DNA of 53,263 nucleotides from CAZHAC01 sp964383855 (GTDB lineage Bacteria > Chloroflexota > Dormibacteria > Dormibacterales > Dormibacteraceae), in contig CAYLIP010000008.1 in the NCBI GenBank assembly GCA_964383855.1, positions 1 through 53,263 on the forward strand, read 5' to 3'. Shown in pieces: positions 14,943 to 25,336 of this stretch (positions are counted from its first letter, which is position 1; each line of letters begins with the position of its first letter). The position numbers and the translations under genes are program-made. Below the pieces are notes generated by a model that saw nothing but the letters and a program-made list of their open reading frames with translations, ran no database searches and was not told the origin of the DNA.

Positions 14943-16308
14943 CGGCCAGCCTGTCCATGAGATGAATCACCATCTCGATCCCGCGCAGGTACTGGTCCAG
15001 GCTGTACTTCTCGTTGGGCGAATGCAGCCCATCACCGGGCAGGCCGAAGCCGGTCACCAGCAGGTGCGCGGCCAGGGCCTCCATGAAGTCGACGGTAACC
15101 GGGATCGACCCGCCCTCCCGCACCAGCACCGGCTCGGCGTCGAAGGCCGCCTTGAAGGCCGCCCGGGCGGCCGCCACGCCGGGATGGTCGGTGCCCGTCC
15201 GGACCGGCCGGCCGGCGCCTAGCACCCGCGTCGTGATCTCGATGCCGGGCGTCGACTCCTGCCGGCAGAAGCTCGTGAAGGCTTCGAAGATCTCGACCGG
15301 GTCCTGGTCGGGGACCAGCCGCATCGAGATCTTGGCCGTGGCACGGGCCGGTATCACCGTCTTCGAGCCCTCACCGGTGAAGCCGCCCACGATGCCGTGG
15401 ACGTCGAGCGTCGGGCGCGCCCACTTGCGCTCGACGGGGGCGAACTCGGGCTCCCCCTCGAGGGCGCGCACGCCCATCGCGGTCTTCTGCTCCTCCTCGT
15501 CGATCGGCAGCCGCCGCCAGTCGTTGAGCTCGGCGTCCGAGGGCGGTTGCAGCCGGTTGTAGAAGCCTGGGATCTGGATCCGGCCCTCGCGGTCCTTGAG
15601 GGCGGAGATGATGTGGGCGAGCGTGTTGATCGGGTTGGGCGCGACCCCTCCGTAAATGCCGGAGTGGAGGTCGGCGCCGGCCCCGCGAGCCTCCACCTCG
15701 GTGTAGAGCAGGCCGCGGAGCCCGGTCAGCAGGTTGGGGAGGCCGGGGGCCGTGAACTGGCCGTCGGCGATGAACACGTAGTCGCTGGCCAGGCTGGACG
15801 CGTTCTCCCTCAGGTAGCGCGGCAGCGAGGGTCCGCTCACCTCTTCCTCGCCCTCGATCAGGAAGCGCAGGTTGACCGGGGCGCCGCCGGTGGCCAGCGC
15901 CAGCTCCGCCGCGCGCAGGCCGCACATCAGCTGTCCCTTGTTGTCGTCCGAACCACGGGCGTAGATGAAGCCGTCGCGCAGCTGCGGCTCAAAGGGCGGC
16001 GTGCGCCACTCCTCGAGCGGATCCGGCGGCTGCACGTCGTAGTGACCGTAGATCGCCAGCGTCGGGCGGCCGGGCCCGGCGCCCATCCACTCAGCCGCCA
16101 CCACGGGGTGGGAGCCGCCCTCGATGTCGACGACCTCGGCCACGAGGCCGGCCCGGCGGAGCCGCTCGGCGATCCATCCGGCCGCGCGCCGGCAGTCGGC
16201 GGCGTGTTCGGAGAGGGCCGACACGCTCGGGATCCGGATCAGCTCGAAGAGCGCCTCGCGGGAGGCGTCGCGCTCGGCGCGCGCGCGCTCGATCGCGGCT
16301 TTGGACAT
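14932..16308 (-). CDS. M20-family metallopeptidase, paralogue 1
   Basis: A 458-residue M20 dipeptidase/carboxypeptidase. YGHYDVQPPDPLEEW holds the first metal ligands (H89, D91), ARGSDDNKG the bridging Asp (D122), and IEGEEEVSGP the catalytic Glu and its metal-binding neighbour (154-156). GGFTGEGSKTVIPARATAKISMRL is in the lid/dimerisation domain. It releases amino acids from peptides in the cytosol. It is one of three tandem paralogues next to a peptide transporter. Its ATG at 16308 lies just downstream (minus strand) of a tandem repeat and an assembly gap. No signal peptide is visible. Confidence 0.9.
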   Translation of the reverse strand: MSKAAIERARAERDASREALFELIRIPSVSALSEHAADCRRAAGWIAERLRRAGLVAEVVDIEGGSHPVVAAEWMGAGPGRPTLAIYGHYDVQPPDPLEEWRTPPFEPQLRDGFIYARGSDDNKGQLMCGLRAAELALATGGAPVNLRFLIEGEEEVSGPSLPRYLRENASSLASDYVFIADGQFTAPGLPNLLTGLRGLLYTEVEARGAGADLHSGIYGGVAPNPINTLAHIISALKDREGRIQIPGFYNRLQPPSDAELNDWRRLPIDEEEQKTAMGVRALEGEPEFAPVERKWARPTLDVHGIVGGFTGEGSKTVIPARATAKISMRLVPDQDPVEIFEAFTSFCRQESTPGIEITTRVLGAGRPVRTGTDHPGVAAARAAFKAAFDAEPVLVREGGSIPVTVDFMEALAAHLLVTGFGLPGDGLHSPNEKYSLDQYLRGIEMVIHLMDRLADAS

Positions 16309-16322
16309 CCCGGTCAGGTTAA

Positions 16323-16508
16323 TCGGTGCGGGTTAATCGGTGCGGGTTAATCGGTGCGGTTGATCGGTGCGGTTNNNNNNNNNNNNNNNNNNNNNNNNNN
16401 NNNNNNNNNNNNNNNNNNNNNNNNNNNNNNNNNNNNNNNNNNNNNNNNNNNNNNNNNNNNNNNNNNNNNNNNNNATCGGTGCGGTTGATCGGTGCGGTTA
16501 ATCGGTGG
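16323..16508. repeat. 13/14-bp tandem repeat interrupted by an assembly gap
   Basis: Plus-strand units GGTTAATCGGTGCG (14 bp, three copies from about 16318) pass into GTTGATCGGTGCG (13 bp). They continue on the other side of the N run as GTTGATCGGTGCG and GTTAATCGGTGG. At least six units are visible. The repeat runs into both edges of the gap, so the array itself probably broke the assembly and its true length is unknown. Confidence 0.85.
16375..16474. other. Assembly gap (100 N)
   Basis: Exactly 100 Ns, a conventional placeholder rather than a measured distance. It lies within the 13/14-bp tandem repeat between M20 paralogues 1 and 2. Confidence 0.98.
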
Positions 16509-17827
16509 TAGAAGGCGCGCGCGGTGGCGATGCCGCGGCGGTAGAAGTCGAGCGGGAGGTGCTCGTTGGGCGAGTGAGGCGCCGCGTCCCAGGGCACGAA
16601 ACCGGTGACCAGCACGGGGGCGCCGAGGGCCTCGGCGAACTCCGCGGTGACCGGGATCGTGAACCCCTCGCGGGCCAGCACCGGCTCTGCGCCGAAGCCT
16701 TCTGTGAAGGCCTCCGACATGGCCCGCATGCCGGCGTGCTCGGTGCCCAGGCGGACCGGCCGCGCCCGTCCCAGCGCCCGGACCGCAAGGTCGACACCCG
16801 GCGAGGCGAGCGTGGCCACGTAGCCCTGCAGCTTGGCCAGGATGTCGTCCGGGTCCTGCCCGGGCGCTAGGCGCATCGAGACCTTGGCGGCGGCCCGCGC
16901 CGGGATCACCGTCTTCGAACCCTCGCCCGTGAAGCCGCCCGGCATTCCGCTGATGTCGAGTGTCGGCCGCGCCCAGCGCCGCTCCAGCGGCGAGAACTCG
17001 GGCTCGCCCTCCAGCGCCCGGGCGCCCATCGCCTGGCGCACCTGCTCGGAGTCGTCGCCGAGCCGGCGCCACGATTCCAGCTCGGCCGCCAGAGGCGGCT
17101 CCACCCCTTCGTAGAAGCCGGGGATGGTGACATGGCCGTCGCGGTCCTTGAGCGCGGACAGCACGTGGACCAGCGTGTTGAAGGGGTTGGGAGCGACACC
17201 CCCGAAGAGCCCCGAGTGGAGGTCGATGGCGGCACCCCGGGCCTCGATCTCGACGTAGAGGATGCCCCGCAGCGCGGTCACGATGACGGGCAGCCCGTTG
17301 GGCGCGAAGACCGAGTCGGCGATCACGACCTGGTCGGTCCGCAGCTCCTCGGCCCGCTCGCGGAGAAGGTGCGCCAGCGTTTCCCCACCCGATTCCTCCT
17401 CGCCCTCGATCAGGAAGCGCAGGTTGACCGGCAGCCCACCCGCCTCCACCTCGGCCCGGGCCGCCTCGATCCAGGGCATGTGCTGGCCCTTGGAATCGGC
17501 GGCGCCCCGCGCGTAGACGGCGCCGTCGCGCACCGTGGGTTCGAAGGGCGGCGACTGCCACTCCTCCAGGGGGTCGGGCGGCTGCACGTCGTAGTGCCCG
17601 TACACGGTCAGGGTCGGCCGCCCGGCCCCGGCGTCGAGGCGCTCGGCCAGGACCACGGGGTGCGGCCCGCCGGTGTTCCTTTCCAGCTCGACCCGGAAGC
17701 CGATGCCCTCGAGCAGCGAGGCCAGCCACTCGGCGTTGCGGCGCACGTCGCCGGCCCGCTCGGGCAGCGCCGAGATGCTGGGAATGCGGAGCTCTTCGAA
17801 AAGCTCGGACAGGTCGCGATCCGTCAA
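16475..17827 (-). CDS. M20-family metallopeptidase, paralogue 2 (3' end in the gap)
   Basis: About 450 residues are readable. YGHYDVQPPDPLEEW, ARGAADSKGQH, IEGEEESGGE and GGFTGEGSKTVIPARAAAKVSMRL match paralogues 1 and 3 in order. The last family-like residues are YRRGIATARAFYHR; the frame then enters the tandem repeat (LTAPINRTD) and the N run, so the stop codon is not visible. Because the repeat unit is 13 nt, each unit shifts the frame and a TAA contained in it would end translation quickly. The start is TTG at 17827, overlapping the TGA of paralogue 3 (TTGA). Confidence 0.88.
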
Positions 17828-19212
17828 GCGTTTGTGCCGCGATCGGCCGCCAGGCCGTGCAGGAAGTGGATCAGGGTCTCGATGCCGCGGTGGAAGTGGT
17901 CGACGCTGAAGCGCTCGTGCGGGGAGTGGGCGCCGGAGCCCGGCTGGCCCAGGCCGCCGATCACCATCGGTGCGCCAAGCGCTTCCTGGAAATCCACCGC
18001 GACCGGGATCGAGCCCCCCATCCGGACCGGACGGGCGCGCTTGCCGAAGGCCTGCTCGAAGGCGGCGGCCATCGACCGGGCGGCGGCGTGATCGGTCCCC
18101 GTGAGCACCGGCGGCGCCGCGCCCAGCATGCGCACCTCGACCCGGACCCCCGGGGTGGACAGCTCCTGCACGTACTCGGCGAAGGTGTCGTAGATCCGGC
18201 GCGGGTCCTGGCCGGGCACCAGCCGCATGGAGACCTTGGCCATGGCCGTCGCCGGGATCACCGTCTTCGACCCCTCGCCGGTGAAGCCGCCGATCATTCC
18301 GTTCACGTCCAGGGTCGGGCGGGCCATCTGCCGGATGGCGGCCGGATAGCCGGCCTCGCCCTCCAGCACCCCGGCCTGCATGACCTCCTTCAGCGTCTGC
18401 TCATACTCGGGGCCGAGCGGCCACTCGCGCGTCTCCTCGGGGTCCGGCATCTCCACCCCGTCGTAGAAGCCGGGGATCGTGATCACGCCGTCGCGGCCCT
18501 TCAGCTCACCGGCGATCCGGGCCAGGGTGTTGAGCGGGTTGGGCGCCACCCCGCCGAAGCCGCCGGAGTGAAGGTCGGTGCCGGCGCCCCGGGCCACGAG
18601 CTCGGTGTAGAGGATGCCCCGGAGCCCGCTGATCAGCGCCGGGACGCCGTCGTTGGCGAAGCCGCCGTCCCAGACCAGGACGTAGTCGGTGCGCAGCCTG
18701 TCCGCGTTCTGACGGATGTAGCGCGGGAGCGCGGTTCCGCTGATCTCCTCCTCGCCCTCGAGCAGGAAGCGGAGGTTGACCGGGGGACCCCCGGCGGCAA
18801 ACCAGTGCTCGGCCGCCTTGAGGGCCGCGAAGTGGTTGCCCTTGTTGTCGGCCGCGCCCCGCGCGTAGACCAGCCCGTCGCGCACGGTGGGTTCGAAGGG
18901 CGGTGACTGCCACTCCTCCAGCGGGTCTGGCGGCTGCACGTCGTAGTGCCCGTAGATGGTGACCATGGCGGCCTCCGGACGTCCCCGCCACTCGGCCTCG
19001 AGGACCGGGTGGCGGCCGCCCTCGACATCGGTCAGCGAGGTCTGGAAGCCGAGCCGGTCGAACCGATCGCGCAGCCACTGCGCGTTGCGCCGGACATCGG
19101 CCGCGTGCTCGGGGAGGGTGCTGACGCTCGGGATGCGCAGCTCTTCGAAGAACTCGTCGAGATCGCGGTCCCGAGCGGCGCGCGCCGACTGCAGGGCCGC
19201 TTCGACGCTCAC
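17824..19212 (-). CDS. M20-family metallopeptidase, paralogue 3
   Basis: A 462-residue M20 peptidase, first of the three in transcription order. Motifs are YGHYDVQPPDPLEEW, ARGAADNKGNH, LEGEEEISGTA, DLHSGGFGGVAPNPLNTLA and GGFTGEGSKTVIPATAMAKVSMRL. It starts with GTG at 19212, 40 nt after the oppF-like gene. Sequence similarity to paralogues 1 and 2 is strong throughout, and this suggests local duplication followed by divergence of substrate range. It probably processes di- or oligopeptides delivered by the adjacent transporter; that link is inferred from the operon. Confidence 0.9.
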   Translation of the reverse strand: MSVEAALQSARAARDRDLDEFFEELRIPSVSTLPEHAADVRRNAQWLRDRFDRLGFQTSLTDVEGGRHPVLEAEWRGRPEAAMVTIYGHYDVQPPDPLEEWQSPPFEPTVRDGLVYARGAADNKGNHFAALKAAEHWFAAGGPPVNLRFLLEGEEEISGTALPRYIRQNADRLRTDYVLVWDGGFANDGVPALISGLRGILYTELVARGAGTDLHSGGFGGVAPNPLNTLARIAGELKGRDGVITIPGFYDGVEMPDPEETREWPLGPEYEQTLKEVMQAGVLEGEAGYPAAIRQMARPTLDVNGMIGGFTGEGSKTVIPATAMAKVSMRLVPGQDPRRIYDTFAEYVQELSTPGVRVEVRMLGAAPPVLTGTDHAAARSMAAAFEQAFGKRARPVRMGGSIPVAVDFQEALGAPMVIGGLGQPGSGAHSPHERFSVDHFHRGIETLIHFLHGLAADRGTNA

Positions 19213-19252
19213 CGTCCGAGGTTAACCAAGTGGCGGGCGGCGGCGCGGCGCC

Positions 19253-20310
<1,058 letters not shown>

Positions 20311-20314
<4 letters not shown>

Positions 20315-21339
20315 GCCGTGCCACCGGGCTGCTGGTGGCTGCCGGCGGCGTTGAGGTCGACGCCCTCCTGCGTGACCCAGCAGCGGGCCAGCTGGGTCGA
20401 GCCGACCGGTTCCAGCGCAGGCTCCTCTGCCGAGCAGCGCTCGATCCGGAATGGGCAGCGCGGGTGAAACGTGCAGCCGCTGGGCGGATTGGTGAGGTCG
20501 GGCGGCAGCCCTTCGATGGCGCGCAGGGGCTCGTGCTCCTCGGCGTCGAGCCTCGGAATCGAGCGCAGCAGCGACCACGTGTAGGGATGTTTGGGATTGG
20601 CGAACACGTCGTCGGTCGGGCCCTGCTCGACCACCCGGCCGGCGTACATCACGATCACGCGGTCGCACATCCCGGCCACGACGCCCAGGTTGTGGGTGAT
20701 CAGGATGGTCGCCGTGCCGTCCTCCTGGTTGACCCTGCGCAAGAGGTCCAGGATCTGGGCCTGGATCGTCACGTCGAGCGCGGTCGTCGGCTCGTCCGCG
20801 ATCAGGATCGAGGGCTTGGTCGTCAAACCCATGGAGATCATCGACCGCTGCCGCATCCCGCCGGAGAAATCGTGCGGGTACTGGCGGACGCGCTTTTCGG
20901 GCTCCGGGATGCCGACGTGCCGGAAGACGTTGACCGCCTCGGCCATCGACCTGGCGCGGTCGAGGCCCTTGTGCAGGCGCAGGGGCTCCCCCACCTGCCA
21001 GCCGGTCCGGTAGACGGGATTGAGCGAGGTCATCGGGTCCTGGAAGATCATGGCGATCTCCTTGCCGCGGATCTCCTGCATCTGCGACTCGGACACCCGG
21101 GCCAGGTCCATGCCCCGGGAGAGGACGCGCCCCCCGGTTATTCGGCCCGGACGCTGGAGCAGGCGCATCACGCTCAGCATCGTCACCGACTTGCCGGAAC
21201 CGGACTCGCCGACGATGCCCAGGGTCTCGCCGCGCTCCAGCGTGAAGGAGACGCCGTCGACCGCCTTCACGGTGCCGTCGCGGGTCGGAAACTCGGTGTG
21301 CAGGTCCTCGACCTGCAGGAGGTGGTCGGGTGAGGTCAT
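20311..21339 (-). CDS. oppD: Oligopeptide/dipeptide ABC transporter ATPase (OppD/DppD type)
   Basis: A 342-residue ATPase. GESGSGKSV (Walker A, near 41-49), FSGGMRQRSMISMGL (signature), ILIADEPTTALD (Walker B) and the C-terminal cysteine motif GCTFHPRCPFRIERC are visible. The ATG at 21339 overlaps the stop of the oppC-like gene, as expected for translational coupling. It forms the nucleotide-binding heterodimer with the OppF-like protein. Confidence 0.93.
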
Positions 21340-22301
21340 CTCAGCCTCGGATCGTAGGCGTCGCGCACGGCGTTGCCGAAGATGTTGGCGGCCAGCACCG
21401 AGATCACGATCGAGAGGCCGGGCAGGTAGACGAGCAGGGCCGAGTGCGTGAAGTAGGTCTGCGCGTTGAGCAGCATGTTGCCCCAGCTTGGCGTGGGGGG
21501 CTGGACGCCGAGGCCGATGAAATCGAGCGCCGCCTCGAGCAGGATGATCTGCCCCACGCCCAGCGACCCGGCCACGATCATGACCGGGAGCGCATTCGGC
21601 ATCAGGTGGCGCCACATCAGGCGAACATCGCCGGCGCCCAGTGAGCGGGTCGCCAGCATGAAGTCGCGATTGCGGATGGACAGCACCTCGCCCCTGACCA
21701 GGCGGGCCACCCCTCCCCAGGCGGTCAGCGCGATCACGATCGAGAGCGTGACCGCATCGTGCCTGAGGATGAACCAGGGGTGCCTGGGATTGGGCCCGAT
21801 CGGGAGCGGCAGCAGGCTCACCATGAGGACCAGCAGGTAGATCGTCGGAACCGCCAGGATGACGTCGACCAACCGCATCAGCAGGTCGTCCACCAGGCCG
21901 CCGTAGAAGCCGGCCACGGTGCCGACCGTGCCGCCGAGCAGGATGTACAGGAGAACCGTCAGCACGCCCACGCCGAGCGAGACCCGCGCCCCGTAGACCA
22001 GCCTGGTCAGCGTGTCCCGGCCGAGCTCGTCGGTCCCCAGCAGGTGCTGGCGCGTGAAGGACGAGAAGGTGCTGCTCAGGTCCTGGTCGGACGGCGAGTA
22101 ATGGGTGATCGCCTGGGAAATCAGGGGCGCCCCCAGCGCGATCAGCGCCATGACCAGCAGGAGGGCGCCGAAGGACATGCCGAACCGGTTGTTGCGGAGC
22201 CGCTCCCAGGACTCGCTCCAGTAGCTCTGAGCCGGGCGACCGAGACCGCCCTCGTACTCGGAGGGCGCCCGCTCCAGCTGCTCGACGGTGGTGTCGATCA
22301 T
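21336..22301 (-). CDS. oppC: Peptide ABC transporter permease (OppC/DppC type)
   Basis: A 321-residue permease. An N-terminal cytoplasmic stretch (SYWSESWERLRNNRFG) precedes six hydrophobic segments. The motif HLLGTDELGRDTLTRLVYGARVSL is typical of OppC and LGAGDVRLMWRHLMPNALPVM is the EAA loop that contacts the ATPases. It pairs with the OppB-like permease to form the channel. The ATG at 22301 starts the family-like N terminus; the gap to the oppB stop is 40 nt. Confidence 0.92.
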   Translation of the reverse strand: MIDTTVEQLERAPSEYEGGLGRPAQSYWSESWERLRNNRFGMSFGALLLVMALIALGAPLISQAITHYSPSDQDLSSTFSSFTRQHLLGTDELGRDTLTRLVYGARVSLGVGVLTVLLYILLGGTVGTVAGFYGGLVDDLLMRLVDVILAVPTIYLLVLMVSLLPLPIGPNPRHPWFILRHDAVTLSIVIALTAWGGVARLVRGEVLSIRNRDFMLATRSLGAGDVRLMWRHLMPNALPVMIVAGSLGVGQIILLEAALDFIGLGVQPPTPSWGNMLLNAQTYFTHSALLVYLPGLSIVISVLAANIFGNAVRDAYDPRLR

Positions 22302-22341
22302 GGGGCGGCCCGCCGCCGGAGCGCGCGGTTCGTCATCCCGG

Positions 22342-23313
22342 TCACGTGTAGCGGATCCGGGGATCGAGCAGCGCGTAGAGCACGTCGGCCAGCAGGTTGC
22401 CGACGACGACCAGCAGCGCGGCAAAGGTGGCCAGCCCGAGCACGGTCGTGTAGTCGTACTGGAGCGCACGCTCGAGCAGCAGCCGGCCGATGCCGGGCCA
22501 GGTGAAGACGATCTCGACGATGGCGCCGCCGCTCACGAAGCCGGGCAGCTCGAGGCCGACCAGGGTCACCAAGGGGATGACGGCGTTACGGAGCGCGTGG
22601 ACGTAGGTGACCCGGCGGGCGGGCATGCCCTTGGCGCGAGCCGTCCGGACGAAGTCCTGGGCCAGGACCTCGAGCATGGAGGAGCGCGTGAAGCGGGACC
22701 AGACGGCGACGTAGAAGAAGGCGAGCACGGTCGCGGGCAGGACCAGGTGCGTCACGCGGTCGATCGGGTCACCTCCCCCGAAGGACGACTGGGCTCCGCT
22801 GGAGGGCAGCCAGGGCAGGCCCCAGGCGTGGAAGCTGACCGAGAAGAGAAGGATCAGCAGCAGCCCCAGCCAGAACTGGGGGATGGAGACGCCGGCCACC
22901 GACAGCAGCGTCAGGAAGCTGTCGATCGCGCTGCCCCGCCGGAGCGCTCCCATGACGCCGAGGGGGACCGAGACGAGCACCCCCAGGAGGACGGCGGTGA
23001 TCGTCAGCTCGAGCGTGTTTGGCAGCCGCTCGGCGATGTGCGACCAGACCGGGCTGCCGTCCACCAGCGAGCGTCCGAAGTCTCCGTGCAGAAGCCCGGT
23101 TATCCAGTACCAGTACTGGAGGTAGAGGGGCTGGTCGAGACCGAGGTTGTGCTTTATCCGCTGCACGTCGGCCGGGCGCAGATTGGGGTTGATGTCCAGC
23201 CCGGGCACGAAGCTGCCGGTGGTCGCGTGCAGCATGAGGAACGTGATGAGGGTGACCCCGAAGAGAACCGGGATCGAGGCCAGCAGACGCCGCACCACGT
23301 AGCGCGCCAACAC
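22342..23313 (-). CDS. oppB: Peptide ABC transporter permease (OppB/DppB type)
   Basis: A 323-residue permease starting with GTG at 23313. The N terminus YVVRRLLASIPVLFGVTLITFLML is the canonical first helix of the OppB family. YWYWITGLLHGDFGRSLVDGSPVW and the EAA loop RTARAKGMPARRVTYVHALRNAVIPLVT follow. Six membrane segments are expected. Its start is 50 nt from the end of the binding-protein gene. Confidence 0.93.
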   Translation of the reverse strand: MLARYVVRRLLASIPVLFGVTLITFLMLHATTGSFVPGLDINPNLRPADVQRIKHNLGLDQPLYLQYWYWITGLLHGDFGRSLVDGSPVWSHIAERLPNTLELTITAVLLGVLVSVPLGVMGALRRGSAIDSFLTLLSVAGVSIPQFWLGLLLILLFSVSFHAWGLPWLPSSGAQSSFGGGDPIDRVTHLVLPATVLAFFYVAVWSRFTRSSMLEVLAQDFVRTARAKGMPARRVTYVHALRNAVIPLVTLVGLELPGFVSGGAIVEIVFTWPGIGRLLLERALQYDYTTVLGLATFAALLVVVGNLLADVLYALLDPRIRYT

Positions 23314-23363
23314 CGCTCAGACGAGCCTACCCGGACGTTTCAGGATCGACCGGCGGCCCTTCG

Positions 23364-24916
23364 CTACTTGCCGTCCTGGACCCAGACCTTGGCCGTCCAC
23401 GGCCGGCTCTGGTACTGGGTGTAGGTGCCGATCCCCTGCATCGCGTCGTCGTAGCCCTGCACGCGCTTGCTGAACACCCAGATGCCCTTGTTGAAGACCA
23501 GGATCGGCGCCGGCACCTCGTCGTTCAGGAGGTCCTGCATCTGGAAGTACAGCTGCTTGCGCTTTGACTGGTCGAGCGTGGAGACCGCATCCTCGAGGAG
23601 CTTGTCCATCGCCGAGGACTTGTAGCCGAAGCCGTTGAAGCCGCCGGGCGCGGTGTTGCGGCTGTGCCAGACCGACGACTGGTCGGGATCCTGGGTCCAG
23701 CTGTAGCCGACCAGCAGGGCGTCGTAGGTGCGGTCGTTGGTGAGCTGGGACACCAGCTGCGGGAAGGTGATGAGCTTGGGCGTGCAGTCGACCCCGATCT
23801 TCTTCCACATGTCCTGCATCGCCACCACCAGGTTCTCGCGGACCTTGTTTCCCGCGTTGGTGATGATGGTGAACGCGAGCTTGTTGCCGGCCGCGTCCGC
23901 CCGTATGCCGTCGGAGCCCTTCTTCCAGCCCGCGGCGTCGAGCATCGACTCCGCCTTGGCCACGTCGAACGGGTACTGCGGCTTGGCGTCCCTGTCGTAG
24001 GCCCAGGACACCGGCGGCACCGAGCTGGTCGCGANNNNNNNNNNNNNNNNNNNNNNNNNNNNNNNNNNNNNNNNNNNNNNNNNNNNNNNNNNNNNNNNNN
24101 NNNNNNNNNNNNNNNNNNNNNNNNNNNNNNNNNNGCGCCGTTCCAGTACTCCTTGTTGGCGGACATGGTGACCTGCTGGCCCTTGTCCCACTTGACGAAC
24201 TTGAAGGGCCCGCTGGTGACGGTGGGAGCGGTGTTCATGTCGGTCGTGTTGACCTGCTGGGCGGTGAGCCCGCCCCAGGCCTTCTTGGAGAGGATGCCGT
24301 ACTGCAGGTGGACCGGTGCGAAGGGCGCGAAGACCTTCTTCAGCTGGAAGACCACCGTCTTCTCGTCCTTGACCGAGATGCTCTGCACGTAGGTCTCGAG
24401 GTCGCCCCGCCGGGGCGAGTTGACCGCCTTGTAGGCCGGGTCGAACATCAGGTCGTAGGTGAACTTCACGTCGTCGGCTGTGATCGGCGAGCCGTCGCTG
24501 TGCTTGGGGCCGTCGCGCAGCGTGATCGTGTAGGTGAGGCCGTCCGAGCTGATCTTGGGCAGCTCTTTGGCCGCCACCGGGAAGAGGTCGCCGTTGGCCT
24601 TGGACCCGAGCAGCGAGTCGTAGATCATGATCGACACCGCCTGGCTGTAGGTGTCGGAGACCAGGACGGGATTGGTGGTCTTGATGTCCGTGGTGGTGCC
24701 CTCGACGACGTGGCCGCCCTTCTTCACGTTCTTGTTGGCGGTGCCGCCGCCGCCCGCGTTGGCGCATGCCTCGAGGAGGTCGGCGCCCCCGGCGAGGAAG
24801 GCGGCGTAGGCCGCGCCAAGGCCCATGCGCTTCACGAAATCGCGGCGCGACCAGTTCTCGAGGAACTCCTGGAAGCCCTTGAAACTGGCCTGCTCACGAG
24901 CCTGGTTGCGGCTCAT
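23364..24916 (-). CDS. oppA: Peptide ABC transporter substrate-binding protein (interrupted by the gap)
   Basis: A family 5 extracellular binding protein. The N-terminal 260 residues and the C-terminal 223 residues are readable on the two sides of the N run. NWSRRDFVKRMGLGAAYAAFLAGG near residues 21-44 is a twin-arginine signal, and LLEAC at its end could be a lipobox. LTYTITLRDGPKHSDGSPITADDVKFTYDLM is the family signature. The two halves are in different frames because the 100 Ns are arbitrary. GGAGGTGGAG directly precedes the ATG at 24916. It is the first gene of the operon. Family lengths suggest 60-110 residues are missing. Confidence 0.9.
24035..24134. other. Assembly gap (100 N)
   Basis: Exactly 100 Ns inside the binding-protein gene. 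Unlike the first gap, the flanks are unique sequence, so a repeat is not the obvious cause. The frame change across it shows that the placeholder length is not real. Confidence 0.98.
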
Positions 24917-24935
24917 CTCCACCTCCGTCGCTGGT

Positions 24936-24950
24936 TTGGCGGCGCGCCAA
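24936..24950. promoter_or_regulatory. Palindrome in the operon leader
   Basis: TTGGCG-GCG-CGCCAA, a perfect 6-bp inverted repeat with a 3-nt centre, about 20 nt upstream of the binding-protein ATG and downstream of its promoter. It could be a repressor operator or an RNA hairpin near the ribosome binding site. Confidence 0.45.
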
Positions 24951-24989
24951 GCGCGCGAAGACACCTGCTTGCGGCCGCCGGTTAAGAGC

Positions 24990-25019
24990 ATCATAGGCAC
25001 GGTCTCTTGAGCCGGTCAA
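24990..25019 (-). promoter_or_regulatory. Sigma-70-type promoter of the peptide operon
   Basis: On the minus strand TTGACC (25019-25014) and TATGAT (24995-24990) are separated by 18 nt. The expected start near 24983 leaves a leader of about 66 nt with a good Shine-Dalgarno. This contrasts with the leaderless genes around it. Confidence 0.6.
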
Positions 25020-25048
25020 AAGCTTCGCTTGGTGGCCCATGTCCCGCG

Positions 25049-25336
25049 GTGATCGGCGTGCTGACGGTCACGCTCCACATTCCCGAGAGCGGGTCCCTGA
25101 AGTCGAAGCGGCAGGTCATCTCCGGCCTTCTCCGCCGCCTGCAGGCCCGGTACCTGGTTTCGGCGACCGAGGTGGGCGAACGCGACCTCTGGCAGATCGC
25201 GCACCTGGCCGTGGCCGTGGTCTCGGCCGACGCCCGCCATGCCGAGCAGGTCATGGGCAAGGCCCTCGCCTTCATCGAGGCGGAGGCCGGCGACGCCGTC
25301 GTGGCCGACGTGGGCACCGAGCTGCTGCGGGTCTAG
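25049..25336 (+). CDS. DUF503 (YlxP-like) protein
   Basis: A 95-residue protein of the DUF503 family: IGVLTVTLHIPESGSLKSKRQVISGLLRRLQARYLVSATEVGERDLWQIAHLAVAVVSAD is diagnostic. Homologues usually sit between nusA/infB and rbfA and are thought to be RNA- or ribosome-associated. Here it stands alone, opposite the peptide operon. The GTG at 25049 gives the family N terminus; an in-frame TTG at 25007 would add 14 unlikely residues. Its stop overlaps that of the convergent CoA-transferase gene by 4 nt. Confidence 0.85.
   Translation: MIGVLTVTLHIPESGSLKSKRQVISGLLRRLQARYLVSATEVGERDLWQIAHLAVAVVSADARHAEQVMGKALAFIEAEAGDAVVADVGTELLRV

Noticed and set aside
16318..16508. CRISPR array
   Set aside because: The units are 13-14 bp and directly adjacent with no spacers, and no cas gene is near.
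24035..24134. Frameshifted pseudogene of the binding protein
   Set aside because: The frame change coincides with an arbitrary 100-N placeholder; both halves are intact family sequence.
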